The notes: generated by a model from the letters alone, not told the origin. DNA of 64,000 nucleotides from Shinisaurus crocodilurus (GCA_021292165.1 CM037880.1:186041868-186105867); one strand, 5' to 3'. Positions 11,584 through 23,252 are shown, numbered from the stretch's first letter. Translations and numbers: made by a program.

Positions 11584-11790
11584 ACAGTGGGTTGGATCCA
11601 ATGGTGCCATTCCACCAATAGAAGGAAAACTGCTGGCAGAATGGATTTCCCCTCCCCCCTGCAGCCCCCCAAATCTGCTCTGGAGTGTTGGGGGACCCTC
11701 CAGAATAGATTTGGGGCAGGGTGGAGGAAAAGAGGGGGAGGCCTCATTGTGCAAGTGGACTTCTGCTCATGTGATGTTGGATCCAATCCA
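11584..11790. mobile_element. fold-back MITE (GGTTGGATCC family)
   Basis: Ends 'gtgggttggatccaatggtg' and 'gttggatccaatccac' are inverted copies. The GC-rich interior around 'ctgcagccccccaaatctg' matches an element at 43590-43802. No target duplication was established. Confidence 0.5.
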
Positions 11791-12432
11791 CAGGATTTTA
11801 TTGCTACTGTGGTGGCTTGTAGACACTTGTGGGTAGAACCGGCAGGTGGGAGGGGGTTTAACCCTTTCCCACATGCCAGTTCCCCCCTGTAAATCTCTCC
11901 CGTACACACAAACACCATTTATTTTTCTCCCAGCAAGGCTCCTAACTCCAAGTGAGCTAGGAGGGGGGTTGGCAGGTGAGAATCAATGGACATGTAAGGG
12001 GTTAAGCACGGCACTCCAAGGGTACGCCACTCCTAGCTGCAGCATCTGTTATTTCAGAAAAGCCATGTCTGCAACCATTCATTTGCTAAGCTAATATATA
12101 ATTCTGGTCCCAGCTCATAGATACATGGCAAATACAAAAGCATAATGTACACTTGCTAATTCCTGTGAAGCTTTTCTAGACAGTTTATAATGTGATAGAT
12201 ATATAGTTATTACCGGTAATATGTTGCAGAAACGCAAACATTTTCCCTTGAGGTAGCGCTTTGGTTGTGTGGTTACATTTTCACACCACTCACACTACAA
12301 TATTTTGTCTGTGGGAAATGTTGTTTTTCCTTCAGTTGTCATGCCAGTTGCAATAGTGTATAAAACATGTGATGCTATGCTTGTTAATGATATCGCCTAG
12401 TGTTGATGAGTGAAACATATCCCCACTACCAC

Positions 12433-12434
<2 letters not shown>

Positions 12435-12469
<35 letters not shown>
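12435..12469. repeat. (CA)n microsatellite
   Basis: About 17 uninterrupted CA units. Confidence 0.95.
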
Positions 12470-12471
<2 letters not shown>

Positions 12472-12554
12472 TTGGGCGGGGAGGTTGGTTTTTGTATCAT
12501 ATACACACAGATAAGTGCAGCTTATTCTGTGAGCACTTATTTCTTATAGAACTA

Positions 12555-13050
12555 ATATGCTGCCTTTCAAAAAATGTTTTCTCAAGGTGGCTTGAAATTC
12601 ATATTACAAAACATTTAAAATATTTAGTTAAATATTTTAAAATTCTAACTAAAAGCACCAGCATAAAACAATTTCAATCAGACCAATGAAAAGTATATTA
12701 CCATTAAAAGATGAGAGAAATATTAAAAATCCAACTTATCCTTTCAACAAAAAAGCGGAATGAAATAAAAAGGATCCTTAAAGCCCACTTAAAAGCAAAC
12801 AGGAAGGTAGTTCCATAAATGTGGGGCCATCACTGAAAATGTCCCGTCTCTTGTGCCCATTAATCTATCTTAATGGCAGGCCAATGAGAAGGACTTCTGT
12901 GTCCAATCTTAAGGGTTGGGCAGGTTCACATGGGCGAAGACTGGCCCCAAACCATTTAGAGTTTTAAAGGTCAACTTCAGCACTTCAGATTGAGCCTGGA
13001 AGCCAATTGGCAAATAGTGCAGCTGCTATAAAATTGGTATACTGTTTGGC
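12555..13050 (-). mobile_element. CR1/L2-like LINE fragment, decayed
   Basis: Minus-strand debris recognisable from 'gccaatgagaaggacttc', 'gttttaaaggtcaacttcag' and 'gattgagcctggaagccaat', which parallel the copy at 10.7 kb and the one at 55.8 kb. No usable frame. Confidence 0.5.
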
Positions 13051-13718
13051 TTCCGCAAGCGTCTGGGCTGCTGCATGTAACTGATTGCTGTCGGAAGCAA
13101 TCCTACCCCAAATTCAAGTTTGATTCATGATGCTGTGTTACATGCAGTAGCATTATTTCAGGACCTGATCTCCTCCCTCCAAAATTGTTTGAAGCATAAA
13201 AAGGGTGTAGGACAACCTCCCCCATCTAATAGGCCTAAAGGCTGGTTTGATAAAGATAGCATTGCCTTGAAATACTCCTTCGTGGAAAAGTACAGGTGGT
13301 ACAGGGAACTGGATCTCTTTGTTCACCCTGAGGAGTGCTTTGAGCTTAAAAGGAGACATAAAGCTCTAATTAAAGAGAAAAAGAAGCAAGCCCAAAGGGA
13401 AGCATGGCAATACTTAATAGAGGCATTGAGGGCAGGTGACTCAGGTACCTTTTGGAAAGTTATCTTGAGGGGTTGGCAGAATTCAACAGCTGGTTTGGAA
13501 TATCTTATTCCCACTAAAGTTTCGGGAATCTAATTTCCGCACTATGTATGCAAGTGGCCAACCATCTCAACAGTTCTCAATGGCTATTTTCAATAGTGTT
13601 CTTGATTGTCCCGTATCGATCTCTGAAATTAATAACCTTATCCGGAATGTTAAACAGGGTAAAGCACCAGGTGGAGACAACATCCCACCAGAACTGCTTA
13701 AAGCCAATATAGAGTTGT

Positions 13719-13806
13719 GGGCGCCAGTTTTGGCAGCCGTGTTTACCTGTATAGACCACTACTGACGGCACCAGTTTTGGCAGCCATGTTTACCTGTATT
13801 GACCAT
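13719..13806 (+). repeat. tandem duplication inside the LINE RT region
   Basis: A segment containing 'ccagttttggcagcc' and 'gtttacctgtat' occurs twice, starting near 13721 and 13770. It duplicates about 16 codons of the RT and changes frame. Confidence 0.75.
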
Positions 13807-14418
13807 ATATCCCAGAGGATTGGGGGCTTGCAATTATTATCCCAAAATATAAAAAAAGGGGAAAGATTGGCCCCCTCAAATTACAGACCTATCAGCCTCT
13901 TAAGCATTATTAGTAAATTATATGCCAGCTATCTTTACGAAAAGCTAGTTAAGTGGCTGGACCAAGAAAATATTTTAGAAGACAAACAGCTGGGATTCAA
14001 GTCTGGGCGATCTACTACTGACCAGAGTCTGGTCTTCCAACATCTGGTCGAAAAATAATTGCTGGAGGAGCTCTCTATGCAGCTTTAATCGATTGTAAAT
14101 TGGCCTTTGACCTAATTTCGAGAAATAGATTATGGAAAAAGCTCCAGGATACAAATATTGATGTCTCTTAATTCTCATATAAGAATACTCACCTTCAGAG
14201 AAGATGTAATTGGGTGGGACATCTAACTAGGGAAATTTCAACTTCAAATGGAGTAAAACAAGGTTGTATACTTGCTCCAACTTTATTTTTTATATCAACT
14301 CGTTAAAAGTTTGGTGGAAGTATGTTCCCATCCCCTGAATCTGGCAAATACACCCTTGTCAGTACTCTTGTATGCCAATGACGCGGTGTTGCTTTCCTTG
14401 ACAAGCATAGGTCTAAGC

Positions 14419-15333
14419 CAGTGATGGCGAACCTATGGCACGGGTGCCACAGCTGGCATGCAGGGACCTCTCTGTGGGCACTCGAGCCATTGGTCACCAG
14501 ATCGCGAAAAGACTGTCCCCTTCTTCAAAACACTAATGATTTTTGTTCTTTCTCACAGTGTGGAACAGAATGATTTTATTCTAGAATTCCTGTTACAGAA
14601 TTCTTTTCTACATTGTTATCACATTTAAAAGATTTTGAAGAATGATGCACAGAGCATGGCTTGGATGTAAAGCCCTAACAGTTGACCTGAGTGCTGCATG
14701 TGTTGCTCTCAAACTAACAGAGTATGAGCCAAGGTTTGACAAATTATCAGCATGCATGCAATAGCAAAAATCACATTAATTGTGCAAAAGCATGCCCAAT
14801 GCAAACTTTTACCTAATGCCGTGTTTGCAGTCCAAGACATAAAGTGTTTTAAATGTGTTAAGCACGTTTAGTTTTCGTGTTTATCTTGCTCATCCTAGTA
14901 CAGGTTGACTTGTACTAATCCGACACCTGTAGAAGCAGGGAAAGGCCCTGGGGTAAAGCTTGCCCCATACAATTTCAGTCTGGCATATAATCATATTACA
15001 AGTTGAGAATCCCTTATCCAAAAATACATGTGCCTAATTATTTAAAAAGTTTGTATAAATTCCCTTCAGGCTATGTGTACAATGTAGTACTATAATAATT
15101 TTTTGAGTTGATTTTTTCCCCAACAAAAAACTGTTTGTATCATTGAAAGCTCTGTTATTGTGTTTTTCTTTAGACAAAAGATGTTAATTAGTTTGGACAA
15201 CATGTATGAGTTGTGTTTCTAAAACTAAAACCTCGGTATTCAGGTTTAATTGCAGTGTTGGCACTTTGAAATAAATAAGTTGGTTTTGTGTTGCAGTTTG
15301 GGCACTCGGGCTCAAAAAGGTTCGCCATCACTG
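14419..15333. mobile_element. hAT transposon copy A, non-autonomous, with target duplication
   Basis: A 915-bp element with inverted ends CAGTGATGGCGAACC and GGTTCGCCATCACTG, flanked by GTCTAAGC at 14411-14418 and 15334-15341, a perfect 8-bp duplication. It lies inside the LINE and interrupts it just after the YAND motif. No transposase frame is present. The same element in the opposite orientation lies at 42003-42907. The termini suggest a Charlie-like hAT, from memory. Confidence 0.9.
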
Positions 15334-15980
15334 GTCTAAGCTGTCTCTTAAGAACTTCAGACCTCTACTGCAAAAACGAACTACTGCTTAGACTGCCAAG
15401 TCTAAGGTTATGTTTTTCCCCCCAGAAGAAGGTTAAAGCATAAATGGCAGATTAACAACCACGCTATAGAACAAATAGCATCATTCAGATACCTGGGCAT
15501 AACCTTTCACTCTTCTGGTTTATGGAGCTTACAAACTAAAAATGCCATTGAGAATGACCAGAGAAGCATTAAGGCTCTTCTCCGCTTCTTTTACATGAAA
15601 GGAGGCCAATATATTCTCTCAGCCATCCAGGTATTCAATGCAAAGGTCATTTCCCAGATGTTATATGGTTCTCAGCTGCATGCATATAAAAGCTTTGCCC
15701 ACTTTGAGGCCACTCAAACTAAGTTTTTGCAGGCAGTGTTGGGAGTCCCAAGTTGTGTTCCCAATGCAATTGTTCGCTTAGAGGCAGGGCAAATTTTGGT
15801 TGAGGCCCGTGCATGGATTCTTTGGATTCATTACTGGCTGAAGCTGATTTTCTCCCCAGTGGGTTTAGCTCTATTGACACTAATTGATACTTGCCAGACA
15901 AAATGGAAATCTACTCTATATGAAAAATTGTGAAATCTGGGCTTTTCACCAGCAGCATATCAGGGATGTGGAATTACAAT

Positions 15981-17197
15981 AGTGGAAGACCGACAACCTG
16001 GTCTTCTGCGCGGGTTCAATGCTAAGGGGGTAGCGAGCCCTGGGACGGGCCTTCTCCGAGGTCCCCAGCGCCTCACCCTTAGCCCAGAACAAAGGGATAA
16101 CTTATAGCCACAAAAGTATCTTTTAGAAAACAAGTTTATTTACAAAATTACCTTCACAAACTCAGACCCACGCCAGCAATACAGCTTATCAGGACGGTAC
16201 AAAGTAGCAAGCAAAAGCCTCAAGGACAACGTGATTTCAGGGCTCTCAGCTAGTTAGTTTAGCTCATGTCCCGGCAGAGGCCCGGTCAACCGCACGCTGC
16301 TAGCTGGGTTCCCGGTGGAGGCCCGGTCTACCCAAGCGGCTAGCTGGGTTCCCGGCAGGGCCCGGTCTACCCAAGCAGCTAGCTGGGTTCCTGGCGGAGG
16401 CCCGGTCTACCCAAGCGGCTAGCTGGGTTCCCGGCGGGGGCCCGGTCTACCCAAACGGCTAGCTGGGTTCCCGGCGGGGGCCCAGTCAACCGCACGCTGC
16501 TAGCTGGATTCCTGGCGGAGGCCCGGTCTACCCAAGCGGCTAGCTGGGTTCCCGGCGGAGGCCCGGTCTACCCAAGCGGCTAGCTGGGTTCCCGGCGGGG
16601 CCTGGTCTACCCAAGCGGCTTGTGAGTGATTTCAGCTTGGTTTCCCGGGGGTCCGGTCAACCCAAGCGGCCAGTGATTTCAGCTTGGTTTCCCGGGGTTG
16701 CTGATCCTTTGTTCCCTTACCCCAGGCATGGGCAGGATTGCTGATCAGGTCCAGACAAAAGTTCCCTTGTGCAGGGTGTTTTATACCTTGGTGTTTCAGG
16801 TAGCCCCTCCCTCCGTGATCAGGTGGGTTGACACCCTCCCTGAGGGGCGGTCTTTTGGGTCAGGTGGGGTGACGCCTTCCCCCCGTGGGATGGGGTCCCT
16901 TTGAAGCCACTTGCTTAATGGTCCCATCCTATGGTGTTGAGTGGCCATTTCTTAGGGGGCCGAAGCGTCTGCCCTGGAGAGGTATTCAAGTCTTATGTAG
17001 ATGGGGCTGATATGCAAGAGCATTGACAAACCTGGTGATGCTTCCTGCCTTCCCCCCTGGGGTGATTCTATGTAGATGTTGTTTGTCCCCTTTGGCATCT
17101 GTGGAGACTGGTTGTCTCCCCCCCCCTGGGTCTCCTTCCCCCCTCCTTGGTGAGTGTGTGTGTGTCAGGCAGGGGGCTTAGGTTGGCTTTCTCCACA
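15981..17197 (-). mobile_element. solo LTR related to the Gmr1-like Gypsy element
   Basis: A 1217-bp LTR inserted in the LINE. The left end 'agtggaagaccgacaacctg' aligns with the LTR start at 44077 (TGTGAAGGATC...) and the right end GGCTTTCTCCACA matches that element's LTR end. The target duplication ACAAT is at 15976-15980 and 17198-17202. It is about 480 bp longer than the LTR at 44077, most of which is the 40-bp tandem array at 16261-16695. A TTTATT at about 16136 is an AATAAA poly-A signal on the minus strand, consistent with that orientation. No internal coding region remains. Confidence 0.85.
16261..16695. repeat. 40-bp GC-rich minisatellite inside the solo LTR
   Basis: Units of 39-41 bp begin with TAGCTGGGTTCC at 16301, 16341, 16380, 16420, 16460, 16501, 16541 and 16581 and contain GGCCCGGTCTACCCAAGCGG. 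Two units (ends 16300 and 16500) share the variant 'gtcaaccgcacgctgc', so a higher-order duplication has occurred. Degenerate half-units follow to 16695. The LTRs at 44077 and 49563 lack the array. Confidence 0.9.
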
Positions 17198-18559
17198 ACA
17201 ATATACCGGTAATTTGAGTCTGGCTTTAACATACCCTGACTTTAGAGACAATGGGAGTACCTTTGTGCATGCAAACTATCTTGCAGATTTGAATATTCCC
17301 AAATTTAGCAAAGCTTGCACCTTGGCCAGGTTTACTGTCCTGCCTTCAGCCCTATTGGATGGAAGGTTTGGAAGTATCAAGAACAGGTATGTCCCTGTGG
17401 GATGAGAATAGTGGAAACTGTAGGCCATGTTCTGCTGTACTGCTCTTTCTATCGGGATTTGCACCAAGCATTTATTATTCCTATTTTACAACGAACCCCT
17501 GGTAGATCCAATGAATATTATCTCAAGTATCTTCTGTTGGATCAGGATCCTCAAGTTACTCTAAAAGAGGCTGGCTTTTGTGCAGCTGCCATAAGCCAAC
17601 AAAAACTGATGTTGAATGGTTTTATTGAATAATAATATTTTGGACATAGCTTGGGATTGAGGTGTTTAACACAATGATTTTATGTAATTTACTGATATTT
17701 TTATTGTTATTTTTTTTGCTATACTGGTCTGTGATCGAAATAAACTTCATTCACTCAAGGAGAGCAACAGAAGGCCCATACCCCAACATTAAGTACGATA
17801 TGCAGCTTGTTGCATGCTGAAATAGTAGCCTCAATAATGAGGTAAATTTCATGACACAGCTTTTGATCATTGAGTGCAAAAACCTGAAAATAGGGCATTT
17901 GTACATTTCTCTATCAAAGTGGGGGCCTCAATAAATCCCCCCCAATAGTTAAGGTATTTCCAGGCCACCCAGAAAGCTGAAATTTTGCACATATGCACGC
18001 GCGCGCGTGCACACACACACACACACCAAGACAGGCTGATTACTAGAGTTGTCTGAAAAGGACACATTTCTAAATCTCACCCTAAAAATAGAAGAGCAGG
18101 GCAAGAAGTATAACCCAAAATGGTTATGGTACTTTCAGACCACCCAGGAAAGCAGCAATTTGGTATACAGACACAAAGATTACTAGAAAAGTCTGGAAAT
18201 GTGTCATTTTACTAGTATGATTTTTCAGTGAGATTTAGGGCATAATCCTATGTATGTTTAGACAGAAAAACATTCCCCTGCAGGCCTTGCTGGCTGGGGA
18301 ATGCTGGGAGTTGTAGGACTTTATTCCATCGAAATATTATAGGATTGTGTCCTTAATTTCAGGACTCGTTTACCAGGAAGTACCCTAACGAAAGTAAATT
18401 CCCCGGACCTCTCACACTTGACCTATGAGCAAGAACTAGAATCCTAGAAATGGGTTAAGCATACTGATTGTGGCTCCCACTGAGTTCTATGGGACATAAT
18501 ATGTAAATGGAGTATATTATAGTTTGGGACATGGTGGAGGGGCATGGTATTCCTGAGAA

Positions 18560-18822
18560 CACCCTTTTATTTATTTTTATTATTTTATTTTTATTTATTA
18601 TATTTATACCCCACCTTTTTTCCTTCAAGGAACCCAAGGCAGCTTACATAATCCTCCCCCTCTCCATTTTATCCTCACAACAACCCTGTGAGGTAGGTTA
18701 GGCTGAGAGTCAGTGACTGGCCCAAAGTCACCCAGTGAGTTTCATGGCCGAGCGGCGACTAGAACCCAGATCTCCCGACTCCTAGTCCAACACTCTCACC
18801 ACTACGCCACACTGGCTTTATT
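18560..18822 (+). mobile_element. MIR-like SINE, most complete copy
   Basis: Starts with an AT-rich 'ttatatttataccccacctt' segment, then 'tatcctcacaacaaccctgt', 'agtgactggcccaaagtcac', 'gagtttcatggccgagcgg' and the terminal 'caccactacgccacactggc'. It serves as the reference for the fragments at 1018, 4585 and 52555. Confidence 0.65.
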
Positions 18823-18829
18823 TTTCACC

Positions 18830-20810
18830 TGTAAATTAGTAGCTGCCACCCACTTCTACGGGGAAAAATAAAGAACTGCACTTACGGGCAATGTTGTACT
18901 GGAGCAAAACTTGTCCACCACCTCTGACACAAGGTAGCTTAGTCTTCTATCACTATATACCCCATGAGCAAATGCAATGTGTATCTATGTATCTGGATAT
19001 ACATGCCATAGATACAGATTGTGTCCTCCCCTGCCAAGCGTCCACTATATATATCTGCGCCCTACCAGATCATATATCCCACCTACCATAATGACAGGAA
19101 TTTTGCTAATATTAAATGGGGTTGTGTACATATAATCAGACATAATCAAACACACTTTAACATATAAAATGTTGCCACAAACTGGGGGCATGACTGAACA
19201 AAAAACCCCGCAACAATTCAACATTTTATTCCATTTTATTAATAAATGTGTACCCTCCTTTTTCAGATAATTCCAAATTGGTTCTATATTGGAATCAATG
19301 ACAACTTAACTGCATCTGAAATAATCAATTTTAATTTGATCTACAATTGAATATCACAATATTTGTGTTTCACAGAAAAGTCAGTAGTGAGACTTCCTAA
19401 CAATACCAGAAACCCATACCATATAAGCACTGATATAATCTTTTGTATGAAATATCCAAGACAAAACAAAACCTTAATAGCTCTTCAAGCTATCCTTTTT
19501 TGCTGATGCCTTATATGCTGGTTCCTTAAAACTTAGTGCCCATTTCAGTGGATGTGCAGGGTTTTTACCGGAGGCTAACATCCTGGGAAATTCATGTTCA
19601 AACTCTCCTAATAAATAACACTGTGATGAGAGCTCAATTTAAAGCAGACAGACAAGCCCCTACTTCCACCTCTCGTTTCTTTGGTCTTTGGCTTTGAGCA
19701 TTTCCGATCTGACAAACAAACCTCTTATTATTGGTTGGCATGAAGAATATGCTAAAACATGCTGCCATTCCAAGCAAGCTATTGTTAAAGGCATCTCATT
19801 AGGCAGAACATGCTGTGAGAAATATTTTAGGGCTACAGCTTTTCCTAGAGTCAGAATTACCCTTGATAACTGGCTGATCTTACATGAACATCAGCTCATT
19901 TAAGTCTCCTTTACTCTCCTCTTACCAGAAGTGTTCAAGTAAAGATCTCAAGGAAACTACACAGAACTTTTCAACAGACTGGTCATCCAGATGTAAGAAA
20001 TAATTTATAGACTTTGCTATGCTTCAAGCAGAACTTGTAGGCTCCAAATGTAAATCTCTTAAAAAATTGAAGTAATATAATTCAAGATACAGGACACAAT
20101 CCAGCATGAACGTATCCAGCACACGTCTCACTAAAATGAATGCTAATGTTTTGGCATAATTCCTTTCAAAAGCAGCATACACTTAAGGTCTTCGTAACTC
20201 TGAATGGGGGCCACATTACCGGTACATTATCCACACTTCTTTAAAAACATGCTTAAATCGGCTGCTTTTATTTCGAAGGAAAAGTATATGTGGGGTCCCA
20301 ATCTGGAACATGCTCCCAAGTACCAAAACCAGTTTGCTGCTGACAATCCTACCCACCCCTGTCCTGGTTCATTGCGATGTGTCCCAGATTATGCTGTTTA
20401 TTGCAAACAGCTGCTTCAGATGCATATAGCAGCCAGGGAGGAGGTGTTTTTCAGCAGGAAACTGATGAGAGGCCCTGGAGAAGAATGTTCTGAACTGGAG
20501 GCCCATAGCTGCTTTTTCTTCAAAACTACAGTGATCAGTTGGAACACTTTTTTTTTTTTTAGAAATATGAATGATGTAATATGTACTTTGGCCTTTGGTG
20601 TGTAGCCACTTGATTCTCAGGTGTCTCTCTAGAAGCTTCAGTGCACACTCACAAATTTACATCTTTATCAGAAAACTACAGGTCTTAAAAATGTTAAGTA
20701 GCTGCTTGTCACATCATCAGATCTGGCAAAATGTGTCAGCTTCTTCTATCAAATATGAATACAAAATAGAATTAATAAAAATAATTAATAGTATGGGGCA
20801 GCAGCAGGGA
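18830..20810. other. mostly unique DNA, no gene recognised
   Basis: Two open frames on the plus strand (about 19688-19903 and 20204-20605) show no family resemblance, splice context or coding bias that I can defend. The rest is AT-rich sequence without a recognised repeat. Confidence 0.3.
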
Positions 20811-20816
20811 AACAGA

Positions 20817-21436
20817 GATTACAGAACCAAATTACATTTAAATTTACCTCATCAATTAGATAATAGTGAGTGAAAGAATAATTTCAGACAACACCTATAA
20901 GATGATGTTTTTCAAATGATGAGACAAATCAGTTTCCAAACTATCATTATGCAGATGTAAAAGACAACACGAGACCAAGTTTTATGCATTAAATACTTTC
21001 AACCAGTTTCCCTCACTCTGCGATTTAAAATGCTGTATTTATGAGATAGCCAAAATCTGTGCTTGAAAAGTTAGGGGACAGATGTTTGGATGGGAATTTC
21101 TTCCCCTACCTGGTACTGGGTGAAATGGCAATGTAATTACCTCTCATAGTATACCTGTCTCCCACTTCTATATAGCCTTAACTACAGGTAATCTGTTTGT
21201 CTATGTATCACTTACAAAGAGGTTATTAAGGGTATAATGGATCTATATCTTTCCTGTGGTGCTTATTTCTGATAAAATATCATAGGATATTTTGTTTATT
21301 GACTTAGCCAGGAAGCTATCAAGAGGTTCAAGCCACAAAGCAGAAACTACAAATAAAATAAGGCTAGATTATAGAACCAAATTACATTTAAATTTACCTC
21401 ATCAATTAGATACCAGTGGTTGAAAGAACAATTTCA
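20817..21436 (+). repeat. pair of about 71-bp direct repeats 549 bp apart
   Basis: 20817-20887 and 21366-21436 share 'agaaccaaattacatttaaa' and 'tttacctcatcaattagata' with only a few differences. The DNA between them is not repeated. The family is not recognised. Confidence 0.8.
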
Positions 21437-21528
21437 TGCATGCTGTACAGATCAAATAAGCTATCTAGACTTGTTAAAATGTAACCACAAGTGAATATAT
21501 ACAGGGTTGTTTTTAATTCATGCATTTA

Positions 21529-21934
21529 CTATTTTTGTCTATTTTCTTTGCTTTCCACAAGTCCCAAGAGCACTGCATCAGCTTCCAGTAAAGTTGTATC
21601 TGTTTTTGCTCCCAAGAATCTGGATGAGAGTTCAAGGTCAGTAAGTCTCAGGCGGACTCTGGATCCCTTCTGATATTTTCTGGTGAGAAAGAAAGAAAGA
21701 AAAAAAAGTTAAGCACTGTATGCACTTACATCTTCTCAGATATGGCACTTTAAATCTGGCAATACGCAGTCTATGTTGCATTCTTCCATTCACCATAGGA
21801 TGTCCTTCGTGATCTTCAATAAGCCACTTTAAAGATAAGCCAACTTTCACCCCAAAGTTGCAAATACATTTAGACCGGTCTGCATTAGTTTGGCAATACC
21901 ACACTTCCATCATCCCCAGTGAATGGCTTGTCAC
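21529..21934 (-). pseudogene. possible host-gene exons or pseudogene, minus strand
   Basis: Two adjoining minus-strand stretches look like coding sequence. The upstream one (21934 to about 21731) reads EVWYCQTNADRSKCICNFG, then LSLKWLIEDHEGHPMVNGR and RIARFKVPYLRR, followed by a consensus donor GTAAGT (21729-21724). The downstream one (21679-21529) follows a strong pyrimidine tract and CAG, reads [18 protein letters not shown] and then [18 protein letters not shown], and ends at TAG (21529-21531). The gap between GT and AG is only 50 bp and contains TGCTTAAC, a good branch-point match. Splicing at the GT would put the two parts out of frame; a junction two bases earlier would keep frame. It may be a very short intron with a changed donor, a pseudogene, or two unrelated exons. 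The protein is not recognised. Confidence 0.4.
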
Positions 21935-22747
21935 ACAAAAGCTGCTGCAACTTAATGCAATTTAGAGTAGACACTAACAGCTGACCACCTTCATTTAATT
22001 TCCAAAAGCTGACTTTTTGGCAACTCAAGGATTGGCTTCTCAAAAGCCCTCACCCAGTGACCTCCTGAAGTCACTATGACTGAAAGGTTTCTAATTGGTC
22101 CACATCAGAGGTCAACGTTATGGGCCTATGTAACAGAAAGTGGCCAGGTATAAAGGGCACATATATATTCCTAATTAGGATTCATATATATGAATATTTT
22201 CCTATTTAAGGTGAGATCCAAGTTAGTTTGTTGTCTTTTGTTTGGCCTCAGCTAGGCCTATAGCAACATGGCAAGGACACAACTAGTTCCAAGAGTGCAA
22301 TGAGGCTTTTGGGCATCTATGGCCCTTGGCCTAATTTCTTGCAGTCCTCAAATTTTAGAAGCCCTGTGCAAGCAGTTCAGACCTCAGGCAAGAGCAATCT
22401 GTCCCTCCCTTGGCATCCTACTGGGCCAGGAGTAAGAGAGTAGAATAATGGGGTATGGGGTGTGTGTGTGGCCCTGACCACTTCTGGCTCTGGTCCCACC
22501 CACAACTAGCATGTGGCCCCTGACAGATTACCCTGAAGGAATGTAACCCTCAACAGAAAAAAGGCTCTGCATCCCTAATTTAAAGTATCCCATCCCCAAT
22601 CCCCTCACATGCTGCTTGGCAAGCTGCTTTTGAAACTGAGGGGAATTTCAGAAGTAGTTTGTGGTATCACATGTTGATCAGTTATTCAAATAAATAAAGT
22701 ATTTTTAAAAATCCATGGAATTAGAGCAAGCATGTGCCTCTCTCAGA
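21935..22747. other. no gene recognised
   Basis: Unique-looking DNA between the possible exons and the left end of the DIRS element. It contains a short AT-rich palindromic stretch near 22170-22195. Confidence 0.3.
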
Positions 22748-22944
22748 AAGGACAGGTTGCTTACCTGTAACTGTGGTTCTTCGAGTGGTCATCTGTGAAG
22801 TCACACATATGGGCTCTGCGCCTGCGCGGAGACCGTTCGGGAATATTCTATAGCTGAGGCAAATTGGGCAGGAACCCCTCCCCCCACGCGTCTCCTCTTG
22901 CGGGTTCCCGCCCTCTCCCTCAGTCCCCTGAGACCGCCATCGCG
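22748..22944. repeat. DIRS left inverted terminal repeat
   Basis: Matches the reverse complement of 30498-30666. The block from 'cacacatatgggctctg' to 'gggttcccgccctctccctc' differs at about four positions over roughly 125 bp; the outer 40 bp diverge more. In element orientation this is the 3' repeat. Confidence 0.9.
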
Positions 22945-23127
22945 ATCCCAGAGTTAAGGGAGAACATACAGGAAGAAGTTTTCCCAGTACATGAAATCAA
23001 TACCGAAAGTCAAATTCGATGGTGTTACACGGTATTGACAATAGTACACCCAAGTGCCCCGGTTCAGTACACCAGCGAACTCAACGGTGACACCGATGCA
23101 GGGACGGCTGGGCGGGTTGTGTGACTG

Positions 23128-23209
23128 CACAGATGACCACTCGAAGAACCACAGTTACAGGTAAGCAACCTGTCCTTCTTCTTCGTGGTCTCTGTGCATC
23201 ACATATGGG
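23128..23209. repeat. DIRS internal complementary region (ICR)
   Basis: 23128-23177 is a perfect 50-nt reverse complement of the left end 22748-22797. 23176-23209 is the reverse complement of the right end (about 30631-30666) with a 2-nt deletion. The region therefore represents the two element ends joined head to tail, which is the template role proposed for the ICR in replication through a circular intermediate. It lies just beyond the end of the recombinase frame. Confidence 0.9.
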
Positions 23210-23252
23210 CAGAGTAGTAAGCTGACTTACCGGTGGAGGGTCGGTGTCGTAG

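Larger units (their letters stand above)
13075..17755 (+). mobile_element. LINE of uncertain clade, split by two later insertions
   Basis: One non-LTR retrotransposon read left to right in four blocks. 13120-13512: the linker between endonuclease and RT. 13544-14178: the first RT motifs (KAPGGDNIPPELL, NYRPISLLSIISKL, LGFKSGRSTTDQS, IDCKLAFDLIS), extended at 14370 by YANDAVLLS in place of Y-x-D-D. 15341-15930: the thumb region (FRYLGITFHSSG). 17205-17632: a carboxy-terminal CPCGMRIVETVGHVLLYC, a Cys/His motif typical of I-like LINEs such as Vingi. The tail ends near 17755. It is interrupted by a hAT element (14419-15333) and a solo LTR (15981-17197). The missing 5' endonuclease, stops and the YAND substitution make it inactive. 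Clade assignment is tentative. Confidence 0.75.

Noticed and set aside
14419..15333. SPIN-type horizontally transferred hAT
   Set aside because: The ends (CAGTGATGGCGAACC) do not match the SPIN terminus as I know it; a Charlie-like hAT fits better and transfer cannot be judged from one window.
16261..16695. Regularly spaced repeats that could suggest a CRISPR array
   Set aside because: The units are contiguous 40-bp tandem copies without unique spacers, inside a Gypsy LTR in vertebrate DNA.
20204..20605. 133-codon plus-strand frame as a gene
   Set aside because: Contains low-complexity Phe runs from a poly-T tract, has no recognised homology, start context or splice signals.
21491..21673. 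Plus-strand frame that looks like a terminal exon after a pyrimidine tract
   Set aside because: The minus strand of the same bases has a better coding pattern with acceptor, donor and branch-point signals; the plus frame is probably its shadow.
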